From NCBI RefSeq assembly GCF_016757755.1, contig NZ_CP068437.1, positions 3,038,001-3,102,000 on the forward strand: a stretch of 64,000 bases of DNA, in the 5' to 3' direction. Each line of letters starts with the position of its first letter. Within the stretch, counting starts at the first letter, position 1. This DNA is from Shewanella sp. KX20019. Its GTDB lineage: Bacteria > Pseudomonadota > Gammaproteobacteria > Enterobacterales > Shewanellaceae. Shown here piece by piece: positions 36,077 through 44,662 of this stretch. The notes under the pieces were generated by a model. That model had not been told where the DNA came from. It saw only the letters and a list, made by a program, of their open reading frames with translations, and made no database searches. The translations under genes and the position numbers were made by a program.

Positions 36077-36574
36077 CTAATGAGTTGCCTGTGCAGGCTC
36101 AATCCAAGCTTCAGTGCCATATAATGGTACCGTAGACAGTGCATGCTTATGGCTGCCATTAGTCTCTTTTGTCGAGTAAGACAGATAAAGCAGTGTTTGA
36201 TTGTCGCTATCATAAATACGGCGTACTTTTAGCGTCTTAAACAGAATGCTAAGTGATGCTTTAAATACCACTTCACCATTTTTACTTTTATCGATACTGG
36301 CAATATCGGCTGCCGTAATAACGCCGGTCTGACGACATGAAATACTCATATCAGAAGGGTCAGCCAAACTAAGGTTGGCCTCAATACGACTAATGTGGCA
36401 GGTAACACCTGCTAGTTTAGGATCTTGGCGCGCATCGATGATAACATCTTTGGTGGTAAACAAGCCTAAGCTGACTTTGCCGACATCATCGCCGCAGCCG
36501 ATTAAGGATACTGCTGCAATACCCGTAGCAACAACGCCAATGATACCCACTTTTACTCGTGTCAATTTGCTCAT
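36077..36574 (-). CDS. creA: CreA family protein, lipoprotein-like
   Basis: This 165-residue protein matches the CreA family: GVTCHISRIEANL (about residues 55-67), DPSDMSISCRQTG and the central DVIIDARQDPKL. Its function is unknown. It differs from the secreted Escherichia coli version by a lipobox-like SLIGC at residues 23-27, so it may be lipid-anchored at Cys27. The two conserved cysteines (about 58 and 80) likely form a disulfide. It is near yegD on the same strand, but 48 bases separate the two genes and a shared function is not evident. Confidence 0.85.
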   Translation of the reverse strand: MSKLTRVKVGIIGVVATGIAAVSLIGCGDDVGKVSLGLFTTKDVIIDARQDPKLAGVTCHISRIEANLSLADPSDMSISCRQTGVITAADIASIDKSKNGEVVFKASLSILFKTLKVRRIYDSDNQTLLYLSYSTKETNGSHKHALSTVPLYGTEAWIEPAQATH

Positions 36575-36622
36575 TATTTTTCTCTCTAATCAATAGTTAA
36601 ATAGAACAACGCTAACACAAGG

Positions 36623-37993
36623 TTAAGCAAATACTCTTTGTGCCCAACGCGTTAATCCAGCAGTAACACTACCAAAATGATCACCAACAACGATTGGTAT
36701 ATCTGGGAATAGACCTGAAATACGTTTATAGATAGCAGGACTACGGGCAGTACCACCAGTAACGTATATTCTATCGGGCTTAACGCCTGAGCTGTTTAAT
36801 GCCTCACGCATTAATGACTCTACTTTACTTAAAGGGATGGTTATCGCGCTTTCAAAATCGGCTTCAGTTACTTTGGCATGTAAGCCAGCATCAACATACT
36901 CTAGTTGAGTATCAATGCTGTCCTCGTTAGATAATGCGATTTTACTTTGCTCAGCACTGCGAACCAATTTATAGCCTAACTGATGTTGTTGCACTTTAAG
37001 TAAGCGATTTATCAGCTCAGGTTGCTGTGCTTCTTTCGCCAAATCTTCGATAAGCCTTTTTGAATTGAGAGTCGCGAAATCTCGCTGGGCACTGATATCA
37101 TTCACAGCCACTGCATTCCAGAACGGTTTACTTGGCACAGGCAGCTTATTCACCATTAAGCTTCCCAATCCAAGGTGAGGCATAAATGCCGCCATGGACA
37201 GAGCTATATCAAGATCGTTACCACCCACGCGTTGGCCACTATGACCTAAGAAGTCGACACTACGATCCCGGTTATCAATATGGCTCGGTCCCATCTTTAC
37301 CATCGAGCAGTCAGTCGTACCGCCACCAACATCGACCACCAGCACGGTCATATCTTCCTCTAAAGAAGCTTCATAATCCATTCCTGCTGCCAGAGGTTCA
37401 AACAGAAAATCGACATCGATAAACCCAGCGCGCTTTGCAGCGAGTGATAAAATAGCTTCCGCTTGCTGGTTACTTTGTTCACCACCAATACCTTGAAAGT
37501 TTACCGGCCGGCCAATCACCGCATGAGTTATTTGGCAGCCCGTTACAGACATGTTTTTTTCTGCAGCGCCTTTAATGTGCATCATCATTAAGGTGACGAT
37601 ATCTTCAAAAAGGGCTATTTGGTTTTCCCTTAAGCCAGTCGCACCCAAAAATGATTTTGGAGAGCGGACATAAAAGCCTTCATCAGGCATTTCGAGGTAT
37701 GCATCAACCGCCGCCTCACCGACAAATACCGCCTGTTCGTGGGGTAATAGATCGAGTTCACGACGTGCAAATGCAGCTCGGCTTAATTGTGCTGAACGCA
37801 GAAGAGTATAATGTGCTTTTTGCTCGGCAGGAAGTTGCTTTAATACCTCCTCAGCAATTAACTCCCTGTCCATCGCATACAGCGTTGAAGTCAGGTATTT
37901 GGCACCGCCACTCAGCGGGACTATGCGCACCTCTTCATCCTGCATAATACCTATTGCACAATTGGCACTACCATAGTCAAAACCTACAAACAT
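36623..37993 (-). CDS. yegD: YegD, Hsp70-like chaperone/ATPase
   Basis: This 456-residue actin-fold ATPase has Hsp70-family phosphate loops: GFDYGSANCAIG at the start, VVDVGGGTTDCSMV (about residues 210-223) and VTGGTARSPA (about 417-426). It lacks the substrate-binding domain of DnaK, as YegD does (450 residues in Escherichia coli). Its role is not well known, possibly protein folding under stress. A conserved N-terminus beginning at 37993 supports the start. Confidence 0.9.
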   Translation of the reverse strand: MFVGFDYGSANCAIGIMQDEEVRIVPLSGGAKYLTSTLYAMDRELIAEEVLKQLPAEQKAHYTLLRSAQLSRAAFARRELDLLPHEQAVFVGEAAVDAYLEMPDEGFYVRSPKSFLGATGLRENQIALFEDIVTLMMMHIKGAAEKNMSVTGCQITHAVIGRPVNFQGIGGEQSNQQAEAILSLAAKRAGFIDVDFLFEPLAAGMDYEASLEEDMTVLVVDVGGGTTDCSMVKMGPSHIDNRDRSVDFLGHSGQRVGGNDLDIALSMAAFMPHLGLGSLMVNKLPVPSKPFWNAVAVNDISAQRDFATLNSKRLIEDLAKEAQQPELINRLLKVQQHQLGYKLVRSAEQSKIALSNEDSIDTQLEYVDAGLHAKVTEADFESAITIPLSKVESLMREALNSSGVKPDRIYVTGGTARSPAIYKRISGLFPDIPIVVGDHFGSVTAGLTRWAQRVFA

Positions 37994-38327
37994 GAGCCGA
38001 TCCCGTTAACCATAAAAAAGCCGTGAAAAATAGCACAGTTAATAAGATGCAAAAAGCGTTATTTAAAAAATAATCTGAGTAACGCCAGTTTCGAGTCATC
38101 GATAACAATATCTTGAGAAGCGTAACAAAAAAGCCTTCACAGTACTCTCTCATTCTGGCTTGAAAAAATTTACAAAGTTGCAATAGAGACAAGCCAATCG
38201 CTTGAGCGAAAATAGACTAGACTTAAGTCTATATAGCGAAACGACTTCAAGATGTAGGATTCAGTAGAGAGCAGAAACCCCTTAGCTGAAGCTGAAAATA
38301 GACTAAACGAATGACAAAGGTTTTATT
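37994..38327. other. Divergent intergenic region with palindrome and direct repeat
   Basis: This 334-base region separates yegD from the nfeD-slipin pair. It holds a perfect palindrome TAGACTTAAGTCTA (38218-38231) and a 12-base direct repeat GAAAATAGACTA at 38208 and 38294, which may be operator elements for nfeD. A 71-codon open frame on the minus strand (37977-38192) has a hydrophobic segment but no ribosome-binding site and overlaps the yegD start; I do not consider it a gene. Confidence 0.45.
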
Positions 38328-39713
38328 ATGTATGGCTGGAGATTAGCCCTATTCGTAGCCTTAATCTCTTTACTATGTATGGGGCTGGAAAGTGCGGACG
38401 AAAAAAAACTTGTCACTGAAGTTCCTGTTGTTAGCATCAAAGGTCCAATAGGACCTGCGGTGAGCAAGCAGCTAACGGCTGAAATTAACACTGCTAATCA
38501 GCAAAACAACTCACCCATCATTATTATCACCCTTGATACGCCAGGCGGATTAGTCTCTAGCCTTCGTGATATCAATCAAACTATTTTGGCCTCCGATATT
38601 CCCGTTGCATGTTTGGTTTACCCTAAAGGAGCTAGAGCCGCTAGCGCCGGCACTTATATTTTATATGCATGCCATGTTGCAGCGATGGCGAAAGCGACAA
38701 CCCTTGGCGCGGCGACACCGGTGCAAATGGGCCCCTCACCCGACAAAATCAATCCGACGAAAAAAGCTGAAGATGCGCAACCAGATAATCTCGCTCCCTC
38801 TGCAATGGAGAAGAAAGTCCTTAACGATGCTATCGCCTACATACGCTCACTTGCACAACTTCGAGGAAGAAACGAAGAGTGGGCTGAACTTGCGGTAACA
38901 GAGGCTGCAACATTAACGGCGAAAGAAGCTTTAGCACTTAATGTAATAGACTTAATCGCAGCATCCCCGCAGCAACTCATGACTCGCCTAGACGGCAAGG
39001 TTATAAAGTTAGGCGGCGAAAAAATCATCTTGGATCTAAAAGGCGTCGTATTAGTGAATAAGCAACCAAGTTGGCAAAATCAGTTTATAGCCACCATCAC
39101 TAATCCCAACATTGCTTACATTTTAATGATCATTGGCATCTACGGCCTACTGCTGGAATTTTATAGTCCTGGTATTGGGATAGCTGGCATTACAGGAGCA
39201 ATTTCGCTCATTATTGCCCTGTATGCATTCCAGATGTTGCCATTGAGCTATGCTGGGCTAGCACTGCTGATGTTAGGGATCGTGTTACTCATAACGGAAT
39301 CAATGCTACCCAGCTTCGGTATATTTGGCTTAGGTGGAGTTGCTGCATTTGTGGTCGGGTCAATATTTCTCTTCGACACCCCACAACCTCAGTTTCAAGT
39401 ATCGCCGGTACTCATCGCCAGTATTGCTTTCGTCAGCATATTATTTTTCGTGTTCGCACTAGGCTATATTTTGCGTATGAGAAACAACGCTGTTGTCAGC
39501 GGCCAAGAAGCTATTCTCGGCGCCAATGCGACTGTCATTGACGACTTTGAAGGTCAAGGTTTTGTCTTTTTAAATGGCGAACGTTGGAATGCAATTAGTC
39601 CGCAAAAACTCACCCAAGGTCAAATCGTTACTATTATCAAGATTGACGGTCTGTCATTGATAGTATCGAAAGAAGAATCTAAGGAGGCCTCTAATGGAAC
39701 CCATAGTCAATAA
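38328..39713 (+). CDS. NfeD-family membrane serine protease (ClpP-class)
   Basis: This 461-residue membrane protein has an N-terminal signal-like helix and a ClpP-type protease domain (about residues 30-230). The catalytic Ser106 is in GARAASAGTY, with a family Lys in EKKVLND. Four or five hydrophobic helices (about 245-380) and a C-terminal OB-fold NfeD domain (about 390-450) follow. Relatives cut the hydrophobic C-terminus of their stomatin/slipin partner, which here is the next gene, overlapping by 20 bases. Confidence 0.9.
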   Translation: MYGWRLALFVALISLLCMGLESADEKKLVTEVPVVSIKGPIGPAVSKQLTAEINTANQQNNSPIIIITLDTPGGLVSSLRDINQTILASDIPVACLVYPKGARAASAGTYILYACHVAAMAKATTLGAATPVQMGPSPDKINPTKKAEDAQPDNLAPSAMEKKVLNDAIAYIRSLAQLRGRNEEWAELAVTEAATLTAKEALALNVIDLIAASPQQLMTRLDGKVIKLGGEKIILDLKGVVLVNKQPSWQNQFIATITNPNIAYILMIIGIYGLLLEFYSPGIGIAGITGAISLIIALYAFQMLPLSYAGLALLMLGIVLLITESMLPSFGIFGLGGVAAFVVGSIFLFDTPQPQFQVSPVLIASIAFVSILFFVFALGYILRMRNNAVVSGQEAILGANATVIDDFEGQGFVFLNGERWNAISPQKLTQGQIVTIIKIDGLSLIVSKEESKEASNGTHSQ

Positions 39714-40512
39714 CGGCACTATATTCAGTGCGGTCATGCTATTTATCATTATCTCGTTACTTATCAGTGTTTTTAGGATCTTGAGAGAATACGAGAGAGG
39801 AGTCATTTTCCTATTAGGACGCTTTCAGCAGGTAAAAGGACCCGGTCTCGTCATTGTCATTCCATTCATTCAACAGATGGTAAGAGTCGATTTAAGAACC
39901 GTTGTCATGGATGTGCCAAGCCAAGATGTGATCAGTAGAGATAATGTCTCAGTCAGGGTCAACGCTGTATTGTATTTTCGAGTAATTGACTCCCAAAAAG
40001 CGATTATCAATGTGGAAGACTTCTTACAAGCAACATCCCAACTTGCACAGACGACATTACGTTCAGTATTGGGCCAACATGAACTCGATGAGATGCTAGC
40101 CAATCGTGAAATGTTAAATGCAGATATCCAAGTAATCCTTGATGGACGAACTGATGATTGGGGGATAAAAGTCTCTAATGTCGAGATAAAGCATGTCGAT
40201 CTTAACGAGACCATGATAAGAGCGATTGCTCGCCAAGCAGAAGCGGAAAGAACGCGTCGTGCTAAAGTTATTCATGCTTCGGGTGAAATGGAAGCATCGA
40301 GTAAACTTGTCGAAGCCGCGACCACTCTTGCCACCGAGCCCAATGCCATTTTGTTGAGATATTTGCAAACCTTAACAGAAATAGCCAGTGAGAAAAATTC
40401 GACGATTTTATTCCCATTGCCGATGGAATTGCTCAATGGTGTAATCAATTCTGATGCAAAGTCTGCTGCACTAGCAAAAAGAAAAACTGAACCATCGAAT
40501 AACAGTGAGTAA
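39694..40512 (+). CDS. Slipin/stomatin-family membrane protein (SPFH)
   Basis: This 272-residue protein has an N-terminal membrane helix (about residues 10-30), an SPFH domain (about 32-190) with LGRFQQVKGPGLVIVIPFIQ, and a coiled-coil tail with EAERTRRAKVIHASGEMEAS. Stomatin-like proteins form ring assemblies on the membrane and help protein quality control or stress tolerance. The gene starts inside the NfeD gene and lies upstream of a terminator, so the two are an operon. Confidence 0.92.
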   Translation: MEPIVNNGTIFSAVMLFIIISLLISVFRILREYERGVIFLLGRFQQVKGPGLVIVIPFIQQMVRVDLRTVVMDVPSQDVISRDNVSVRVNAVLYFRVIDSQKAIINVEDFLQATSQLAQTTLRSVLGQHELDEMLANREMLNADIQVILDGRTDDWGIKVSNVEIKHVDLNETMIRAIARQAEAERTRRAKVIHASGEMEASSKLVEAATTLATEPNAILLRYLQTLTEIASEKNSTILFPLPMELLNGVINSDAKSAALAKRKTEPSNNSE

Positions 40513-40538
40513 CAAAAAAGCAGCCTTTTTTGTTACTC
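40507..40538. terminator. Bidirectional terminator between slipin and trhO
   Basis: GAGTAACAAAAAA-GCAGCC-TTTTTTGTTACTC is a perfect 13-bp stem that includes the slipin stop codon and lies six bases from the trhO stop codon. It can act on both strands. Confidence 0.85.
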
Positions 40539-40543
40539 GAGTG

Positions 40544-41530
40544 CTAGTTAAAGTTTTTTTCATTTTGAACTTTTTTAAGCTGCTCTTTCTTAATGCGACG
40601 CGACTTAATAACATCACTCACATCACTACCTATGTGGGCTTCGCCACGCTGTTTTGACAGCTGTACCTGACGCTCACGCTCTAAAAAGCGCTCCCGTTGT
40701 TTATCGGTGACATTGTCAATGCAATGGGGACAGCTAACGCCTTGTTCAAACTGCGGTGATGCCTGCTCTGCCGCTGTGATAGGCATACGGCAAGCGTTAC
40801 ATTGATCGTATTGACCTTTTTCAAGATCATGGTTAACTGCGACGCGATTATCAAACACAAAACACTCACCTTGCCACAAGCTTTCTTCCTGCTTCACCTC
40901 TTCAAGGTATTTCAAAATACCACCTTCTAGATGGTAAACATCATCAAAGCCCTGCTCTTTTAAATATGCAGTCGACTTTTCGCAACGAATTCCGCCAGTG
41001 CAAAACATGGCAACTTTCTTATGCTTAGCAGGGTCAAGGTTTTGCTTAACGTATTCAGGGAACTCTCTAAAAGTGCTGGTCTGTGGGTCGAGCGCATTTT
41101 TAAAGGTACCAATTTGCACTTCGTAGTCATTACGCGTATCAACTAAAAGCACTTCAGGATCAGCAATTAGTGCGTTCCAATCTTTTGGCTTAACATAAGT
41201 ACCAACCACTTTATTAGGATCAATACCTTCAATCCCCATTGTCACGATCTCTTTTTTAAGCTTTACCTTGGTGCGGTAAAAAGGCATGTCGTCGTCAAAA
41301 GACAATTTATGGACGATGTTATCAAGCCCTGGCTGAGTGGCTAACCATATGAGCAATGCATTAATTGCAGCTTGAGAGCCCGCAACCGTGCCATTGATCC
41401 CTTCACTTGCTAGCAATAATGTGCCTTTAATGCCTGACTCTTCCATCACAGTGAGTAATGGCTTTTGAATATTTTCAAACTCAGGCAGAGACACAAACTT
41501 ATACAGGGCACAAACTACAACCTTTGACAT
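40544..41530 (-). CDS. trhO: tRNA uridine hydroxylase TrhO (rhodanese family)
   Basis: This 328-residue cytoplasmic enzyme has an N-terminal UPF0176/acylphosphatase-like domain (about residues 1-95). A rhodanese domain (about 125-225) has catalytic Cys in MFCTGGIRCEKS. A C-terminal Cys cluster (CNAC ... CPHC, about 255-280) could bind zinc. TrhO introduces the 5-hydroxyuridine modification at tRNA position 34 using prephenate-derived or molecular oxygen, as reported for the Escherichia coli YceA/TrhO protein. It converges with the slipin gene. Confidence 0.92.
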   Translation of the reverse strand: MSKVVVCALYKFVSLPEFENIQKPLLTVMEESGIKGTLLLASEGINGTVAGSQAAINALLIWLATQPGLDNIVHKLSFDDDMPFYRTKVKLKKEIVTMGIEGIDPNKVVGTYVKPKDWNALIADPEVLLVDTRNDYEVQIGTFKNALDPQTSTFREFPEYVKQNLDPAKHKKVAMFCTGGIRCEKSTAYLKEQGFDDVYHLEGGILKYLEEVKQEESLWQGECFVFDNRVAVNHDLEKGQYDQCNACRMPITAAEQASPQFEQGVSCPHCIDNVTDKQRERFLERERQVQLSKQRGEAHIGSDVSDVIKSRRIKKEQLKKVQNEKNFN

Positions 41531-41791
41531 ACAAACCTCTTAATACTGCTCGCTGAAGCTTCATCTTCAGTGCATTTAGAACTGCAGCGGCAAAGTGTGA
41601 GCCGCCGCACAAAATAGAGCGCGAAGTCTACCTGAATCACACCGTAACAAACAGGTACAAAAAGTAAGGTTAATAGTGTTAGTTTAATTCGTTGCCCTAA
41701 CCCAGCATTATCAAAAAAACGAATAATGATTGTTATTTAGCTTGAGCCAGTTAAAAATAGCAGCATAGTTTTTATTCACAATAATAATATT

Positions 41792-42442
41792 ATGACCCTA
41801 CCAACACTGTATTCATTTAGGCGTTGCCCCTACGCGATGCGCGCTAGGCTTGGCCTAGTTCTCGCAAACAAAACAGTTAGCTTGCGAGAAATCGTGCTGA
41901 GACATAAGCCGGAGGCGATGCTTTTAGCCTCACCCAAAGGCACTGTGCCAGTGTTGATTTTACCCAATGGTGAAGTGATTGAAGAAAGCATTGAAATCAT
42001 GAGCTGGGCACTGGCGCAAAACGATCCCAACGACCTGCTATTAACAGCGGCTAGCAACAAACATGAGTCAGCAAAAGCACTGATTGATTATAATGATCAG
42101 ATCTTTAAAGGCTGGCTAGATAAATATAAATATGCCGACCGCCATCCCGAATACAGTCAGCAATATTACCGTGAACAAGGCGAAGTGTTTATAGCCCAAC
42201 TTGAAAACCTATTAAGCAAACACCCTCAACTTTTGGGAACAACGCCCTCTATAGCCGATTACGCCATCTATCCTTTCATCAGGCAGTTTGCCCATGTCGA
42301 CAAAGTCTGGTTCGAGCAATCGGCTTATAAAAATGTGCAACTATGGCTAGCGGATCATCTTCAAAGTGATGAGTTTATAACGATAATGAAAAAATATCCG
42401 ACCTGGCTTGAAAGTGAGCAATCGTTTGTTTTCGGTAAGTAA
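41792..42442 (+). CDS. Glutathione S-transferase family protein
   Basis: This 216-residue protein has a thioredoxin-like N-terminal half. The Cys12 motif SFRRCPYAMRAR resembles glutaredoxin 2 (one Cys lost from CPYC). The KGTVPVLILPNG and EESIEIMSW substrate-binding elements are typical, and a helical C-terminal half follows. It probably conjugates or reduces glutathione substrates; the actual substrate is unknown. It is a single gene upstream of a secreted amidohydrolase on the other strand. Confidence 0.85.
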   Translation: MTLPTLYSFRRCPYAMRARLGLVLANKTVSLREIVLRHKPEAMLLASPKGTVPVLILPNGEVIEESIEIMSWALAQNDPNDLLLTAASNKHESAKALIDYNDQIFKGWLDKYKYADRHPEYSQQYYREQGEVFIAQLENLLSKHPQLLGTTPSIADYAIYPFIRQFAHVDKVWFEQSAYKNVQLWLADHLQSDEFITIMKKYPTWLESEQSFVFGK

Positions 42443-42548
42443 ATATTATCGGTCAAATAGTCTTTTTGCTCGGTAAATGCTTTTACAGATATAGTGCAGT
42501 CTTCAAAAAAGGCGCTACAGCTCCTTTTTTGAAACAATCTCGGCCAAC

Positions 42549-43871
42549 TTATTGCTTGTAAACTTTGCCTGCTTTCATCACAAAATCAACATCTAATAGC
42601 TGTTCAATATCTTGTAACGGACTGGCATCAGTGGCAATGATATCAGCGTATTTACCCACTTCAATTGTCCCGAGCTTATCGCTCATGCCAATTAAGTCTG
42701 CGCCGTTAACAGTGGCAGATTTTAAAATATCTGCGGGCGTCATCCCCGCCTGATACATCAGTACCGCTTCTTGGGCATTAGTACCGTGTTTTGATACCCC
42801 ACTGTCGGTACCAAAGGCGATGTTAACCCCCGCTTTATAGGAGCGAGTAAAATTATCAAGCATGTCTCCGCCTACCTTTATCGCTTTAGCCTTAACCGCT
42901 TCAGGCATAAAATTAGATGTATGTGCCATATCAACCACAGTGGCACCTGCAAGCAGTGTCGGGACCAAATACGCACCGGTTTTCTTAAACAGCTTAATCG
43001 ATTCTTCATCCGCATAACTTCCATGCTCAACACTATCAACCCCCGCTCTTAGCGCGGCATTAATACCCGCCGCAGCATGTGCGTGACTCGCCACTTTTCT
43101 ACCCAGTGCATGCGCTGTCTCAACGATCTCTTTTAGCTCATTATCTGTCATCTGCTGACCCGTGCCAGTGCTGGTGTTGGATAACACACCGCCAGTCGAG
43201 GCCACTTTAATCGCATCAGCGCCATACTTAATGGCTTTGCGAGTCATCTTGCGGCATTCAAAAGGACCATCACATAGCATTTTAGATGATTTCATCGCCA
43301 ATAGATCTGGTGCCATGCCATCGGCATCTAAGTGGCCGCCAGTAATCGAGATCCCAGCGGCAGCAATAATCCGTGGCCCTTCTATCCAGCCTTTTTCTAC
43401 ACCATCACGTAGCGCATACATCTGCTCAGGTTCGCTTAAAAGGTCTCGCACAGTCGTAAAACCAGACATTAAAGTCGTCTTTGCGTAATGCACACTTTTC
43501 ATAGCGACATCAGCATCAGACAACTTCACGGTGTCAGCGGTATTATCAGGTCCGAGTTCCATCTGTAAATGCACATGCATATCCATTAAACCGGGCATCA
43601 CAAAATAGCTGGAAAGATCTATAAGTGTTGCATCGCTCGCAAAGGAAGATGCAGGTAGTAAGCCTTTTTTAACCGTGGTAATCACACCATCTTCAACCAC
43701 AACAGTATAGTTTTTTAATGGCGCTTGCCCCGGTATAGATAGTAACTCTCCAGCATGAATAACCTGAGTGTTCGCCATTACGGATTGACTTAGCAAAGCT
43801 GATACAGCCATAGAAACAACGGCGAGTTTACTCAATAGCTTTAGGATTTTATGGTCAATTATATTCATCAT
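42549..43871 (-). CDS. Secreted metal-dependent amidohydrolase
   Basis: This 440-residue protein has an N-terminal export signal (about residues 10-33, ending VMA) and a TIM-barrel hydrolase fold. The metal ligands are His99 and His101 (MDMHVHLQ), the bridging Lys in AIKVASTGG, two His residues in SHAHAAAG and VEHGSY, and Asp in FGTDSGV. The composition matches the imidazolonepropionase/prolidase-like amidohydrolases, many of which cleave dipeptides or cyclic amides in the periplasm. The substrate is not inferable. Confidence 0.88.
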   Translation of the reverse strand: MMNIIDHKILKLLSKLAVVSMAVSALLSQSVMANTQVIHAGELLSIPGQAPLKNYTVVVEDGVITTVKKGLLPASSFASDATLIDLSSYFVMPGLMDMHVHLQMELGPDNTADTVKLSDADVAMKSVHYAKTTLMSGFTTVRDLLSEPEQMYALRDGVEKGWIEGPRIIAAAGISITGGHLDADGMAPDLLAMKSSKMLCDGPFECRKMTRKAIKYGADAIKVASTGGVLSNTSTGTGQQMTDNELKEIVETAHALGRKVASHAHAAAGINAALRAGVDSVEHGSYADEESIKLFKKTGAYLVPTLLAGATVVDMAHTSNFMPEAVKAKAIKVGGDMLDNFTRSYKAGVNIAFGTDSGVSKHGTNAQEAVLMYQAGMTPADILKSATVNGADLIGMSDKLGTIEVGKYADIIATDASPLQDIEQLLDVDFVMKAGKVYKQ

Positions 43872-43949
43872 GCCATCGTCTTTAGTTATATTAATTACCT
43901 ATGTATACCCAATCTATCTAAAGATTGCATCAAAACATAAATACAAAAC

Positions 43950-44555
43950 TCATATTACTACCATGGGAATTGTCACCATCAATAGCCCGCCCATACTCCA
44001 ATTAAAATAGCGACGTCGTTTAGCCGAATTCAATGTGTTTTTTATCGCGGCGCCCAAAATGACCCAGGTAAACGATGCGGGAAAGCCAACAATATTGAAT
44101 ACCAGTAAACCCAAGATGGCACTCGCCCAGTAAGCATCTCCACTCACCGTAAACGCAGTACAAAGGGTGATTGTTGCCATCCAGCTTTTAGGGTTAATCC
44201 ATTGAAAAAGAGCGGCCTCTTTCATCGACATCGGCTTTCTATCAGCCGCTTTATAATCTGTCTCCACTGGCATATTCACCACTCGATAGGCCAAATAGAC
44301 AAGGTATAACACTGACGCAGCCTTTAGAGCACTATGCAATACAGGCCAAGTTTGAAATAGCCCTCCTAAGCCTAATAAAATAGCGATATGCAACAAGGTT
44401 TGTCCGACACGGATCCCCATGATATGTGGTAGCGTTCGTTTGATGCCGAAGTTAGCGCCTGACGTGGCCAGCAATATATTATTGGGCCCCGGCGTCATTG
44501 TCATCGTCGCGCAAAAAATTGCAGCTGACACCATTAAAGCCAACATAGAATCCAT
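43950..44555 (-). CDS. LysE/RhtB-family amino acid exporter
   Basis: This 201-residue inner-membrane protein has about five or six hydrophobic helices. The LysE signature is in the first region (TPGPNNILLATSGANFGIKR) and the middle INPKSWM (about residues 122-127). It exports an amino acid or related metabolite. It lies head-to-head with the MocR regulator at 44663, which probably controls it, as seen for similar pairs. A good GGGAGAG ribosome-binding site precedes the ATG. Confidence 0.9.
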   Translation of the reverse strand: MDSMLALMVSAAIFCATMTMTPGPNNILLATSGANFGIKRTLPHIMGIRVGQTLLHIAILLGLGGLFQTWPVLHSALKAASVLYLVYLAYRVVNMPVETDYKAADRKPMSMKEAALFQWINPKSWMATITLCTAFTVSGDAYWASAILGLLVFNIVGFPASFTWVILGAAIKNTLNSAKRRRYFNWSMGGLLMVTIPMVVI

Positions 44556-44577
44556 TTAATCTCTCCCACCCCTTTAA

Positions 44578-44595
44578 AATTGTACGCGTACAATT
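44578..44595. promoter_or_regulatory. Perfect palindrome in the lysE/mocR divergent promoter
   Basis: AATTGTACG/CGTACAATT is an uninterrupted 18-bp palindrome, 22 bases from the exporter ATG and next to a TTGACA hexamer (44597) facing the regulator. A third copy of the half-site GTACAATT begins at 44667, overlapping the regulator start codon. It is a likely operator for the MocR regulator. Confidence 0.65.
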
Positions 44596-44662
44596 ATTGA
44601 CACACTAACCTTACACAGCGCATAGTAATCAATACAAAATAGAGATCAATGGTTTTATTGTC

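Noticed and set aside
37977..38192. 71-codon minus-strand frame with a hydrophobic segment, upstream of yegD
   Set aside because: It overlaps the yegD start, lacks a ribosome-binding site and its sequence is not family-like.
41721..41739. Fur-box-like GAATAATGATTGTTATTTA before the GST gene
   Set aside because: Only loosely symmetrical, and the downstream gene has no evident iron role; far weaker than the site at 9560.
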